Assembly: GCA_037447655.1 (NCBI GenBank)
Contig: JBBHKE010001180.1
Coordinates: 69,925 to 133,924, forward strand
Source of the DNA: Zygnema cylindricum
Lineage: Eukaryota > Streptophyta > Zygnematophyceae > Zygnematales > Zygnemataceae
Reading direction: 5' to 3'
DNA length: 64,000 nucleotides
Positions 33,252 through 44,737 of this stretch are shown piece by piece (the first letter of the stretch is position 1; every line of letters starts with the position of its first letter). The notes below the pieces were generated by a model. It saw nothing but the letters and a program-made list of their open reading frames with translations, was not told the DNA's origin and ran no database searches. The position numbers and the translations under genes are program-made.

Positions 33252-33614
33252 TATATTACTGACGCCTTCAGCCCGGTTTGGAGCATATAAAAACGTGACG
33301 AAGGGTGTACGAACTCTATCGTGTGGTTCAAACTTTAAATACGAGCATTATTTTGTACGATTATTTTTTCAAGTACGATGTTAAAATAACAATCACTCAC
33401 CATACTCAGCAAAAGCCAGAAGGACAATCCATAAAAATTGCGGGATATTTTTGCCTTTCTCGATAAATGAGCGGGCGCGGCTGAATCTGCTCTTACTTTT
33501 CGAAAATCCCCGATTACCGGTCACTAAAGTTCAGAACTACAGTACAGTACACCGCGAATCGTTATTAGTGTCAAAGTTTAAATAGTGTTGAAGAAAATTT
33601 ACTGTACTTGATGC

Positions 33615-34509
33615 TAGTGTTGTGTATCGGTAAAAAACTTATCGCGATAACACCGATACCGATAGTTATCGGTTATCGAACGGTCAGAGCTTCCGATATA
33701 TCGGTCTGGGACCAACAAATTCCATATCGGCGATAACTTAAAAAATATATAGTATGCATACAATAGTACTTTATAACATACTGTATTATTTTATTGATTT
33801 TATATAGCGTGGCATGCCACGTATGAAAATCTGTTCCGTTACATTTTAACTGCAATCTAATACGGTAAACGCAGCACATAAAAGCTGGCCGGTTAACTGA
33901 ACAAAAAGTTTACGGCGACGTACGTAAATTTACTAAAAAACTGGTGAGCATGGAACTGGAAAAGGACAGCTGACACAAAAGTACAACGGACGCAAAAAAA
34001 CATTCTGCGCGCCGCCGGAATCGAACGGACGACTTGGAATGAGAAAACACGAACGGACGGGCCAGCGTGAGCGCCGGCATCCCGGAATGGCTCTTTTGGC
34101 AGCTTTTGCCAAAAAAGCCGACAGATTGACACGTGGCAGGTCCCCAGTGGATCTCAAGGAATTAAGGGACAAAGCCATGGCTTCGGATGTGAAAGGTACA
34201 TCGTTTTTACTGGATCCGTATCATAATCGTACAGATTTCATGGCGGCTACGGTACTTTCTATGCTTGAACACGTCCAGAGAATATGACGTACAGTTGAGT
34301 GTACATACCGTACATTTATCTGTACGGTCCGTACAGTTATCGCCGATAATTATCGTTTTCGGCATTATCGCCGATAAGTACCCGATATTATCGGCTACTT
34401 ATCGGCGATAAGAACGATGTCGATATATTGTACCAATATATCGATTATCGGATACCCGAAAAAAGGCCCATATCGGTTATCGGTAAATCCTTACCGATAC
34501 ACAACACTA
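33615..34509. mobile_element. hAT-like element carrying a possible gene fragment
   Basis: Starts TAGTGTTGTGTATCGG and ends CCGATACACAACACTA. 8-bp target duplication CTTGATGC (33607-33614) against CTAGATGC (34510-34517), one mismatch. The outer parts are GATATCGG-rich and hold ATCGAACGGTCAGAG, as in the elements at 13037 and 14356. The centre is GC-richer and encodes the ORF at 34039-34287. Confidence 0.75.
34039..34287 (+). CDS. Unidentified ORF inside a hAT-like element
   Basis: An 82-codon frame whose second half looks like ordinary protein, with blocks LLAAFAKKADRLTRGRSPVD, LKELRDKAMAS, FLLDPYHNRTDFMAATVLSM and LEHVQRI. I do not recognise it. It resembles neither a hAT dimerisation domain nor a BED finger. 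A captured host exon (Pack-type) is possible. Upstream a GGAATCGAAC string resembles the complement of a tRNA B box. Confidence 0.35.
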   Translation: MRKHERTGQRERRHPGMALLAAFAKKADRLTRGRSPVDLKELRDKAMASDVKGTSFLLDPYHNRTDFMAATVLSMLEHVQRI

Positions 34510-34626
34510 CTAGATGCTAATTAAGAATTTGATTTTTTTTTTTTAAAAGGTGTATTATAATTTCGGCGTTAATGCTAATTTGGGAACAGCAAAAATGGAA
34601 TTTTCACCGTACGATTATATACATTA

Positions 34627-35127
34627 CACCGCAAATCGTAATTAGAGTAAATTACTCTAATTCGGTCGCTCGAAATTTCGACTCTATCACATCAAATAGA
34701 ATAAATGATTCTAATTTTTTCATTATTCTATTTAAGGTAAAGTTTAATTAGAGTTTTTAATTCTAATATATGTTCATTTTAAATAGTGTGGAGTACGGAT
34801 GACATCCGTCCGTGCAAAATTGTACTTTTATAAATAAAAAAGTACAAATAATGATTTAATACAGGCCATTATCATGTAACTGCGTTTTAACAATCCGCGC
34901 AGTGCAAACGTCATAGTGATGATAAACTGTACGTTTTGTCAGATTCTGTACGAATACCTTATTTACAGTAGAGGATATTAACTTGCCAAATTAGAGTACA
35001 CCGCATAAATTAGAGTAAATTCCTTTCTGAAACAGTTCTATCACATAAATTAGAGTAAATTACTCTAATTATTTTTTTCTCTTTTTTTACTCTAATTTTT
35101 TCATTACTCTAATTACGATGCGCAGTG
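34627..35127. mobile_element. T-family MITE nested in 33550-35496
   Basis: Ends CACCGCAAATCGTAATTAGA and TCTAATTACGATGCGCAGTG, TA at 34625-34626 and 35128-35129. 501 bp, closely similar to 35566-36064 and to 12519-12999. Confidence 0.8.
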
Positions 35128-35565
35128 TAGTATATGTATCCGTACAAAATGTAAGAAATCATACGCCGTCGTGAATTTAAAATATCCGTACCTACCATAC
35201 TAATTTACGTGTCAAAATTATCCCGTTTTTTTTAGCGCGCACGTTCCTATGCGTGTGCGTCTGTTATAATTCTTTTTTTGTAAATTTTCACTTGAAAAGG
35301 TACATTTATGTACGATCGACATCGACCGTACACCACTCTATCTACATTTTATTGTACTTTCGGGCTTTACGCTATTTTGTACGGTACCTTAATTAACGTC
35401 AAGGAAAAATTAAAATCATGTATCCTATTTGAATAAAAAAATCAAAATTTTAAGAACCCAAATTAGAGTTATTGACACTAATAACGATTCGCGGTGTATC
35501 TGCCCAAGCGTGAAATCGTAAATAGTTGAGAAACACATGGAACCGTGAGACTTTTCCGTACGCTA

Positions 35566-36064
35566 CACCGCGAATCGTAATTAGAGTAAATTACTCTAAT
35601 TCGGTCGCTCGAAATTTCGACTCTATCACATCAAATATAGTAAATGATTCTAATTTTTCATTATGCTATTTAAGGTAAGGTTTAATTAGCGTTTTAATTC
35701 TAATATATGTTCGTTTTAAATAGTGTGGAATACGGACGACGTCCGACCGTGCAAAATTGTACTTTTATAAGTAAAAAATTACAAATAATGATTTAATACA
35801 AGCCATTATCATGTAACTGCGTTTTAAAAAACCGCGTAGTGCAAACGTCATAGTGACGATAAACTGTACGCTTTGTCAGATTCTGTATGAGTACCTTATT
35901 TACAGTAGATAATATTAGCTTGCCAAATTAGAGTACACCGCATAAATTAGAGTAAATTCCTTTTTGAAACAGTTCTATCACATAAAATAGAGTAAATTAC
36001 TCTAATTATTTTTTTCTCTTTTTTTACTCTAATTTTTTCATTACTCTAATTACGATGCACGGTG
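35566..36064. mobile_element. T-family MITE
   Basis: Ends CACCGCGAATCGTAATTAGA and TCTAATTACGATGCACGGTG, TA at 35564-35565 and 36065-36066. 499 bp, near-identical interior to 34627-35127 including GTCGCTCGAAATTTCGACTC. Confidence 0.8.
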
Positions 36065-36331
36065 TACCGTTTAGTACGAAACCCTGAGCAAACTACAAAA
36101 CATAAAATGTACAAAAAAATGATAAGAGCATACGTCATTTTGGCTAGACGCAAGCGCTTAAAGTCAGCTTGTCACATAGATGTCCTTTGCGCATAACACG
36201 CACGGATTAAACTAACGATTACTACGTAAAGTGCGCATCAAACGATTTTGGAATTTTTTAAATTCGTACCTTATTTTTACTTTCAAATTTCAAAATTTTT
36301 AAATATTCAATACATAAAAAAAAATGAAAAG

Positions 36332-36503
36332 TTCAACGAACTAGCAGCGAGCGGCGGAATTTACGGCGTCTCCAACGGCAGCTTCCTTCTGAAGACGGAG
36401 TGGAGAACAAATAAACATATGCGCGCGCAAATGACGCAAAACGACTCAAGGAAGCCGCCGTAGGAGACGTTGTAAATTCCGCCGCTCGCCGCTAGTTCGT
36501 TGC
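36332..36503. repeat. Inverted repeat with about 60-bp arms
   Basis: Left arm TTCAACGAACTAGCAGCGAG..GGCGTCTCCAACGGC pairs with right arm GCCGCCGTAGGAGACG..CTCGCCGCTAGTTCGTTG across a loop of about 40 bp. Probably a foldback or MITE-like element. Confidence 0.65.
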
Positions 36504-36800
36504 AACGAACTAGCGGCGAGCGGCGGACTTTACGGCGTCTTTAAAAAGTTCAGCGAACTAGCGGCGAGTGCCGGAATTTACGGTTTCTTTAAAAAGTTCA
36601 GCGAACTACTGTAGCGGCGAGCGCTCGAATTTTAGGCGTCTCTAAAAAGTTCAGCGAACTAGCGGCGAGCGCCGGAAATTTACGACGTCTCTAAAAAGTT
36701 CAGCGAACTAGCGGCGAGCGTCGGAATTTAAAGCGTCTCCAACGGCGGTTTCCTTCTGAAGAGAGAGTGGGGGACAAATAAAAATACGCGCGAGCAAATG
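36504..36800. repeat. Tandem copies of the foldback arm
   Basis: Units starting GTTCAGCGAACTAGCGGCGA recur at about 50-bp spacing (36547, 36596, 36649, 36699). The last unit continues into the same interior as the foldback element at 36332, with TCCTTCTGAAGA and GACAAATAAA. Confidence 0.7.
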
Positions 36801-37649
36801 AAGCAGCGTCATTTTTTTAATGTCCGTACAATTTTTCGTACAATCTGAGACGTACGAAATCTACGAAATTTACGAAACTAGCGAATAATACGTAGTTTTC
36901 GGGAAAAAGTCCAAATCCGTACGAATAGGAACTCTATGGCTTGTCAAGAATCGTACAATCTACGTAAATAGTACAAAAATTGGTAGTGTTGAGTCAGAAA
37001 TTTTTGGTCAATCAGTTTACAAACAATGACCCGCAAAAAAGTATAGTCGGCCGGTTACAATTTTTCCGCGGTTGTGGACGTCGACCGTCAAAAGAAAACA
37101 ACAATCGACACGGCTGGCGTTGTGTTACGCTCACAAAATGTGTTTTTCTCTTTTAAAAGAAACCGATTCCTCTGGGTAGGGTTCCAATTCGTGCCTTATC
37201 ACATGAAAAGGTCCCTTTCTTTTCTCCAATCCTTACATAATTGTAAGATGCCCAAAATTTAAATGAAAATACCTACTATTTTTTGCATAATCGTAGAAAA
37301 CCTTTGCGTAGGAGAAAATAATGATGAAAAAGCGTTCGAAACAAAGTGCTTACACTATGGCATCCATGTAGCTTTTGTTCAAAAATTTATTAGAGGAAAG
37401 TGGTGTAACAGGATCTCCTACCTCTCAGAAAATCCCATTACTACAAACAATTCCAACCACACATTCCACACATTGGAAAATACACATCCACATTGGAAAA
37501 CACTCACATAAGGATAACTTTAAATTAGAAGAAGCTTCTGTCCACATAACATTAGCTTGGTCTCTTGCCCTCGTGGCTCAACCCTTCAATTTAAAGTGTT
37601 TCCTCTACTCTCCACTCTTAATAATTCTATCTCTTAACTACTAAAACAC

Positions 37650-37927
37650 TATTTAGTTAGTAAGAGATTTCAATGCAAAAATGCCTTTTCTCCAATTTGG
37701 TATTAATCGCTCAGGACCAAGATCAGCTGGAATTTCCACAAACTTCTCCCAAGGAAAAGATGTCTACTCTCCTCTTACACTTCACTATTTATCCATCATC
37801 GCCCTGGACTCGCCAGGCCAGAGTCAACGCTCCGTTTTAACAGGCTTTTACCTGGGCCAATCATTGATCAGCAAAGACTCAGACTGACCAATGCAAAAAC
37901 GTGCGAAATCTCTTACTAACTACTTAG
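37650..37927. mobile_element. Inverted-repeat element (MITE-like)
   Basis: Ends TTAGTTAGTAAGAGATTT and AAATCTCTTACTAACTACTTA are inverted repeats; a second internal pair is the direct block CAATGCAAAAA. About 275 bp with only a short ORF. Target duplication not resolved. Confidence 0.5.
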
Positions 37928-40345
37928 CGCTTTACTAACCAATCAAACGTTACGTTTCACTACGTAACATTTACGTGCAAAATTGCGCGCCAAACGAAAC
38001 GCGACTTCGCACGAGCGTGCGTAACAAATTTCGCACGCGAAACTTCCAACGAAATTCCCTTAAGTGAAAGTGACGTTTCGTACTATAATTTGTACGAAAC
38101 GAAGCACCGTGCATACTAAACGTTTCATTAGAACTTTATGAAACGTACGCGCGTAATTTCGGTACTAATTTGACCCTTAACCCGTTTCAATGATACCCAC
38201 TTGTTATTTAGACCCCACGCTGTCACCTAAATACACCCATCGCTATAACTTTTAAAATATAACTCCAAATAGCGTGATTCTTTCGCGGACGTCTACCAAT
38301 TTTAGTACTCTATAATCATAACACCTAAATACCCATTTATAAACAAGTTCGATCCGCTATTACTGTTACAAGTGGCTTGGGCTCGACACTTTTATTTACA
38401 TGTGGTTGTTACGGTTTAGTTATCGTAACACTTAGGTCGACTATGTTGATTGTTGCTTTTGTATGGCATTCGACATTCACAAGAGCATCAAAAATTTAAC
38501 AGGTTTATAACACTTCTTTTAAGGTCAAAGTTAATCAACAGATTGACTGTCAAATCTTTACTCACCTGAACCAAAGTTTTAATATAGGGTATGTAGGTTA
38601 TGTTACTTTGTAATGGGTAACGTAAACGCTTGCGCCCAACAAAAATGACGCATGCGCTTATCGTTTCTCAAATGAAAAATACTTGAACTGTATGATTGTA
38701 TCGTTTACCTCGATGCTTTGTGGGGAGCCAAACTGAACGGAAAGACAAACCAATTTTCCACAATTTAATTAATTTCTATTGTCCAGTCCGGTTTTGTCAA
38801 TTTGAAATTTAAAAAATGAAAGTAAGATGTGAAAGCTAAAGAGGAGAAGGTTGGAGTATGCAAATGAACTAAAGCAAATAATGACTTTTGTGGATGGAGA
38901 AACCAAATCATTATCACGTGAAAATAATATTTTACAACTCAACGACTAAGAGGCTTACACATGAAAACTTGTACAATTAATGAGGGCAAAACTTATGTTA
39001 CAAATGTAACGATCTACTGTATTATAAGCATTCAAAGCTTCATCTTCGAAGACCAACCAATCTCGATAGGTATCTTACAATTCATGAATACTGTAAACCA
39101 CAATCTAACCACCACCTCGAGCACCTATCAATTGGCTTGATAACTGCCATCAAATGAAAGAAGCGTAAAAATATCTCAAACCCTTCAAGAAATATTCCCA
39201 TTTAGGGGAATATTCCAAGTGGCAATATTGAGATACGCAATAAAGGCTTATACTTCGGACAACATATAAAAACCACTAGCATCAGACTCATGAGGTGGGA
39301 GATCATAAATTATCTCATATACAGTGTTAAACGACCCATTTGAGAGAGGAGGAGGAAATTTAATAGCCTATCTCAAAACATTTATTAGACAATGTTGAAG
39401 GGCCCACTTGAGAGAGGGAGGGAAACGTCAATAACCTTAATAAAAGTGTACAAGCTTAAAAGTAGAAGTATAAGGGGACAAAGGGGTGGAAGGTGACAAT
39501 AAAAGGCTTAAAGGACCATAACATAACAGATGCAGGGAAGTAGGGGTATACACTTATATATACGATCATTTTAACATTTGATGACGGCTCTTTATCAAAA
39601 CATTGTCAAGCCAGATTAAGAAAGTAACCAGAAACGCAAGAAACTGCTTTGATTGACAATCACTTGGATTTGTGGGTGTTGTGAAAAGGGTGAATAAGCG
39701 TGTGGTATAGAAAGATGAGGAGTGAGATCGAGGTAAGTACATTGGGCATTGGAGATGTGAAGGGGCCGTTGGTGATACCCCAAACAAAAAACTCTATATT
39801 GAACCAACACGCCAAACAATAATGCGATATCGATTTGGGGAAAATGGCTCAAAGGTTTTGGGGAGAATGGCTCGAAGGTCGGGGAGAATGGCTCGAAGGC
39901 CGGGGAGAAAAACATTGAAGTGTCTCGAAAGCGTTTAGAAAATCATAAGAAAACCACGAATCCTCATAATAACACTAATCACTGTATAAAGCGATGCGAG
40001 ATCTCACGGTCGAAGGGTCCAGAGGATAACGAGAATAGTCCAATGACCCTATACAATAAGTTTTGCTTTTGCTTAAGAGAATGGCTTTTAGGGTTTTATG
40101 TCACACATCGTTTTACCTTCATTCCGCCAGTCTTAAGACCATGGGTGAAGGTAAAGAAGTCACCGGAGGCAAGTATGAATGAATCATAAGACTTATGTAT
40201 GGTTTTTAGATGGAAGGGAACATTCCTATATATCAAGGTGCGCCTTATAAATATTATATTTTAGTGACTAAAAAAAAGAATTTGTACACACAAACGAAGG
40301 AGTTAGGAATTAGGGAGGGCTACAACGTTAAGTACCAAAGGTAGA
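37928..40345. other. Intergenic region with decayed repeats
   Basis: No gene seen. 37928-38170 is rich in CGTTTCAC/GAAACG words. 38395-38575 is a decayed copy of the repeat at 21240-21430. At 39838-39908 a unit of about 25 bp with GGGGAGAATGGCTCGAAGG is repeated three times. The remaining short ORFs have no features I would defend. Confidence 0.45.
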
Positions 40346-40492
40346 TGTAAAAGAGGTAACAACACACCACAATACGTCACAATGCACAGCGGAAAATACC
40401 AAGGATCTCCCCGTAGCAACAGCAAGAGCACACAGAACTCACAGACAAAGTTGGGCTTTGTTACTTGAAAGAGAGTACAAGGTTGCGCTAGC
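40346..40492 (-). repeat. Truncated gypsy LTR fragment
   Basis: TGTAAAAGAGGTAACAACAC through GGTTGCGCTAGC matches the first 147 bp (plus-strand reading) of the gypsy LTRs at 44220 and 49121, with few differences. The match stops abruptly at GCTAGC. This is the U5 side of another member of that family. Confidence 0.8.
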
Positions 40493-40709
40493 TTCAAATT
40501 TATCAGTCCATCTGGATCACTTATCCTGTGGCCTTCATCTGGACTTTATCTGAATGCGTCGATCGCGTTGGAACATGAGAGAAAGTTCATTGTTTCGGGT
40601 TGAAACAGACACTCAAGACACACGAGAACGACAACGATGCCCCTCTAGGAACCATAAAAGGCGACACGTAACACTGCATAACACCACACAACAATGGAGA
40701 AAATGTAGA

Positions 40710-40719
40710 NNNNNNNNNN
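40710..40719. other. Assembly gap (10 N)
   Basis: Ten undetermined bases. The ORF spanning it is not meaningful. The gap sits between the truncated gypsy LTR and the truncated end of copia-A, so the true arrangement there is unknown. Confidence 1.
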
Positions 40720-41094
40720 ATTTCTTTCCTTCACTCCCCTCACTCCTTCTTCTTCAGTATCAGCATCTGTTCCTTAATTCAGGACTTCTTGTCTTCAAGT
40801 TCGTCTGATAAGGAATGTATGACAACAAGAAACCAGATTTTATCTGGCGTCTTCGGTGGGTTTGATAGTACGTTTTTCGATTCATTTTTATCCAGCTGCT
40901 TGTTATCAAACCTTAGATGATGTCATAGGGTTTATTTATGTTGATTATTCCATGAAACCCTAAATGTTGTTTGTTGCGTCTGTGTACGCATATGGAGGAT
41001 GCATTTCATATGATTGTTCGTCGACCTATTTTTACTTAGCTTTTTGCATGATAGTTTGGGTGGCTTCTGCGGTCTATTTTAGACCAAAGAACAA

Positions 41095-43529
41095 CAGTAT
41101 GTAAGGAATAGTCTGCTTGAACTTCTGTTCTTCAGGACTTAATTCCTTGTCTACGACTATGACTTCTTCTTCCTCACTCCCCTCACTTCCTTTCTTTAAC
41201 TCGATTGGAGTTGTACAACTATTAGCTTTATCCATCTGAAATTTTTCCAGCATATTCCCTATTACTTTCTTTTGAGTCAATCTTATAATCTTTCTTTCTC
41301 GGTCTCTTTCTACTTGAATTCCCAAAACATATTTTGCTTCCCCTATATCTTTTTTTTCAAATCTCCCCTTAAGATCGGTTTTAAGTTTATTAATTCTTTT
41401 CATTGATTTACTTAAAACAAGCAAATCATCAACATAAATTGCAATAAATATAATACCTTCCTCATCTTTAAAAAAAATAGATTGAGTGATCTGAGTTGAT
41501 CCAGATATATCCTTGACCGGTAAGAAACTCATCAAGTTTCTTATTCCACTATCAAGGCGCCTGTTTCAAACTGTAAAGAGATTTAATCAGCCGATATACC
41601 TTACTCTCCTCCCCTTCCTCCACAAATCCTTCGGGTTGTCGCATGAAGATCTCCTCTTCCAACTCTCCATGCAAAAAGGTTGTCTTGATGTCCATCTGGT
41701 GCACCTCCATGTCTTCTGTTGCTGCTAGACTAAGAAGTATGCGGAGGGAGGGAAATGTGACAACCGGGGCAAAGGTTTCCTCGTAGTCGATTCTTTCTTT
41801 CTGTGTAAATCCGTTTGCCACTAATCGGGCTTTGTAACGCTCAATGGTGTTATCCGGGTTCAGTTTTAATTTGAAAACCCACTTACAACCCATTAGTTTT
41901 TGGTTAGGTGGACAGTCCACCAGCTCCTAAGTATCGACTGCCATAATTTAGGCCATCTCCTGATTGATGGTTGTCTTCCACCAGTTCCTTTCTGGACAAG
42001 TCATCGCCTCTCCATAAGTTTGAGGTTCATTTTGATGAGATAGTTTTGTTACCTTGTTATTAACCTGTTTTCTTGCAATCTTTTGCTACTTCACCTTCCC
42101 CCTTCAAAATCTGTGGCCGAAATAGATGGTTCTCGTGGGTTCTTAGGAACAACCTCAGCTTCTCCCTTATCCCTTGATTTCGAATCAATTTCCACCACAT
42201 CTTCCGCTTTGGGTAGAGTTGTCACTAGAGTTTTAGCAACCGAGTCCTTTTTGGTCTAATTTGTACATGCAAGAATGTCATCTTCTCTAAAACCTGGATA
42301 GTTAGGAAGCTCAAAGTCATCGAAATTTTCTAATAATATTTGATATTTACTGACTTTGTATACTTGAATGGATCCACAGACTTTCCTTCATCCATAGCTA
42401 CTAGATGCTTTACTAAGATTATATCTTCCCTTTTTAGATCGTAAACTCTATATCCTTTAACATCCTCATCATATCCTAATAAGTATCTTGTTTTTCTTTT
42501 AGGATCTAGCTTCCAATTAGACCGATCCGTATCTAGACTGAATACTTGACTGACGAAAACCTTTAAGTGAGATATGTATGGTATTCAGCCGGTCCATCTC
42601 TCATAAGGTGTTTGATCTTTTATAGCTGAGGTAAGATCTCTATTTTTGAGGTAATTAGCACAGTTCATTGCTTCTGCCCAAAACCTTTTTCCTATCTTCT
42701 TATCCGACAACATACTTATAGCACTATCATTTAGTGTCATATTTAATCGTTCAGCTACCCCATTCTGTTCCGGGTTTTTTGGAACTGTCTTTTTGTGTTG
42801 AACTCCATCTTCCCTCAGAAAATCCTCAAACAAGTTAGAACTATACTTTCCACCATTGTCACTCCTTACTCTCTTGATTAGATTTTCATGGAGTTTTTCG
42901 CTCCATGCTTTATATTGTCTAAAATAATCCTGAGCTTCTGACTTGTTTTTCAAAAAATACACCATGGAATACCGAGACATATCATTAGTGATAGTCATCA
43001 TAAATCTCTTTCCCCTCCGGTGAGGGCACTTTGGCCGGTCCCCAAATATCTGTGTGTACTAAATCTATAATTTTTTCTCCCCTATAGGTGGTTGTTTTGG
43101 GAAAGGGCAATCTATGTGCTTTACCTTGAGCACGTCCACTAGAATCACTTAGATTCTCACTCTCACTGAACTGAATTCCTTCCACCACTCCGATCTTTTT
43201 CATCTCTCTTAGCTTATCTAGATTCACATGCCCAAGCCTCATATGCCAGATCATTATATCATGAACACCATTATGATAAAGTTTCTTCTTTTCATTTCTT
43301 AAAATCAGCCTAAACATTCCTTGGCTACCTTTTTCAGCGGTGAAATAAACTTCCTCCTCAAAACTAGCAATAAAGACTATTTTCCTAGTGCTAGTATCAA
43401 AACCCTTATCATCTAATACAGACGTAGATATGAGGTTTTTTTTCAGCTCCGTAATATACAATACACCGGAAAATGTAACTATAGATGTCTTTGCTTCTAC
43501 TAACACTTTCAGATCTACCGATCCTACAA
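41095..43529 (-). pseudogene. Copia-A: GAG-pre-integrase, integrase and truncated reverse transcriptase
   Basis: Read right to left: end of protease linker, IWHMRLGHVNLDKLREMKK (GAG-pre-integrase), VHTDIWGPAK, the integrase core with RVRSDNGGKYSS and NPEQNGVAERLN, then reverse transcriptase with GCKWVFKLKLN, EETFAPVV, DIKTTFLHGELEEEIFM and YVDDLLVLS. Several stops and frame changes interrupt it. It ends at KFKQTIPY, exactly where copia-B continues towards RNase H, so RNase H and the 3' LTR are missing. Its upstream half lies beyond two later insertions, at 49645-50210 and 56415-57100. Confidence 0.88.
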
Positions 43530-43586
43530 TGTAACAGGGTTACAGAATTGGGTACTTAGTAGTTAGGGCTAGGCTGCTATAGTTGC
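43530..43586 (+). repeat. Inverted LTR tip at the left end of the gypsy insertion
   Basis: 57 bases beginning TGTAACAGGGTTACAGAATT are the reverse complement of the right end of the LTR at 49121-49639, with one mismatch. The match stops at TAGTTGC, where reverse transcriptase coding sequence begins. Confidence 0.9.
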
Positions 43587-44219
43587 ATTGCTCCGGCTTC
43601 GACCAACTTCGCGAGTTGCTTTTTCAATTCGTCTTACTCGGTGTAGCTCATCTTGTACATCCGATCAGCCGGAGGTACCGCTCCAGGAACAAGCTCTATT
43701 TTATGATCCACTTCGCGCTTCGGAGGTAATCCTTCGGGGAGCTTCGGGGGGAATACATCTGCGTACTCCTCGAGAAGTTTTGACACGACTTCCGGGGCCT
43801 CTTCGGAAGTCTTTCCAATGTCGTCACTTTCTTTGGAGTCGAAGTCGGGGTCCTTTTTTTTCCATTCTTCCGGGATCTCCTCCTTCACCTCCTCCATTGG
43901 TTGGACGACCGCCATATAAATCATTTCCCCTTTCTTAAGTGCCCTCTTAAGCTGTAAGGCCGAAAGCAGGCGTCCCTCTTCCGTTCCCTTACCAGCCGCT
44001 CCCGCTGTTACCTCAAACTCTTCTTCACCTTTCTTCACTCTCATGGTACCACTTCTCCAGTCAATCATCGGATTCCATTTTTGCAGCCACGCCTTCCCCA
44101 ATATTACCTCATGATCCCCAAGAGGTAACACATGAAGCGTGTCGTACCATCGGAATTTCCCAATGCCGACGCGCAACCTCGGGGTACGATGGGTGATTGA
44201 TAGGGAACTGCCGTCGGAG
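43587..44219 (-). pseudogene. Displaced gypsy protease C-half and reverse transcriptase start
   Basis: Minus strand reads SDGSSLSITHRTPRLRVGIG, GDHEVILGKAWLQKWNPMID, VDHKIELVPGA and, after one stop, DELKKQLAKLVEAGA, the entry segment of a gypsy reverse transcriptase. This is the segment expected right after NPQSVQLA in the same element's protease, where the main ORF jumps instead to integrase. It abuts the LTR at 44220 with no primer site and ends in the inverted LTR tip. Confidence 0.85.
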
Positions 44220-44737
44220 TGTAAAAGAGGTAACAACACCCCACAATACGTCACAATGCACAGCGGAAAATACCAAGGATCTCCCCGTAGCAACAGCAAG
44301 AGCACACAGAACTCACAGACAAAGTTGGGCTTTGTTACTTGAAAGAGAGTACAAGGTTGCGCTAGCTGCGTAAGTCTATTTCAGGTCTACTATCGGTGTC
44401 CTATTCACTAGGTCTACCTGACTATTTAAACTAGCTAACTCCTGGTCAACTTAGTACTATACGGTTGTACACGTGGACCTTCGCGGCCAATCCAAGATCT
44501 ATCCAAACTTCCTTCTAGAACTATACAGTTCAATCTACACAATTGCGGCGTTGCTATGCTGCGCTGCTACGCCGCTGCGCTACTAGTTGCTACGCCGCTA
44601 AGTTGCTATGCTGCTATGCTGCGCTGGTCTAGAATCGCAGCTGCGCTGCTCTGGCATCGCAACTGCGCTGCTCTGAAATCGCAACTATAGCAGCCTAGCC
44701 CTAACTACTAAGTACCCAATCCTGTAACCCTGTTACA
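44220..44737 (-). repeat. Gypsy 3' LTR
   Basis: 518 bp, TGTAAAAGAGG to CCCTGTTACA in plus reading. Nearly identical to 49121-49639, including the GCTGCGCTGCTACGCCGCTG-rich section. A purine-rich GTGGGAGGCAC lies just inside it (minus strand), as a polypurine tract should. Confidence 0.92.

Larger units (their letters stand above)
33550..35496. mobile_element. T-family MITE split by two nested insertions
   Basis: The outer ends CACCGCGAATCGTTATTAGT and ACTAATAACGATTCGCGGTG are perfect inverted repeats (25 of 25 including the next bases), with TA on both sides. A hAT-like element (33615-34509) and another T-family MITE (34627-35127) sit inside. Removing them leaves an element of about 550 bp. 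Confidence 0.75.

Noticed and set aside
34000-34085. tRNA gene suggested by a GGAATCGAAC B-box complement
   Set aside because: I could not fit an A box and paired stems at the right distances; kept only as a remark.
40554-40808. ORF with four undetermined residues
   Set aside because: It spans the 10-N gap and has no recognisable content.
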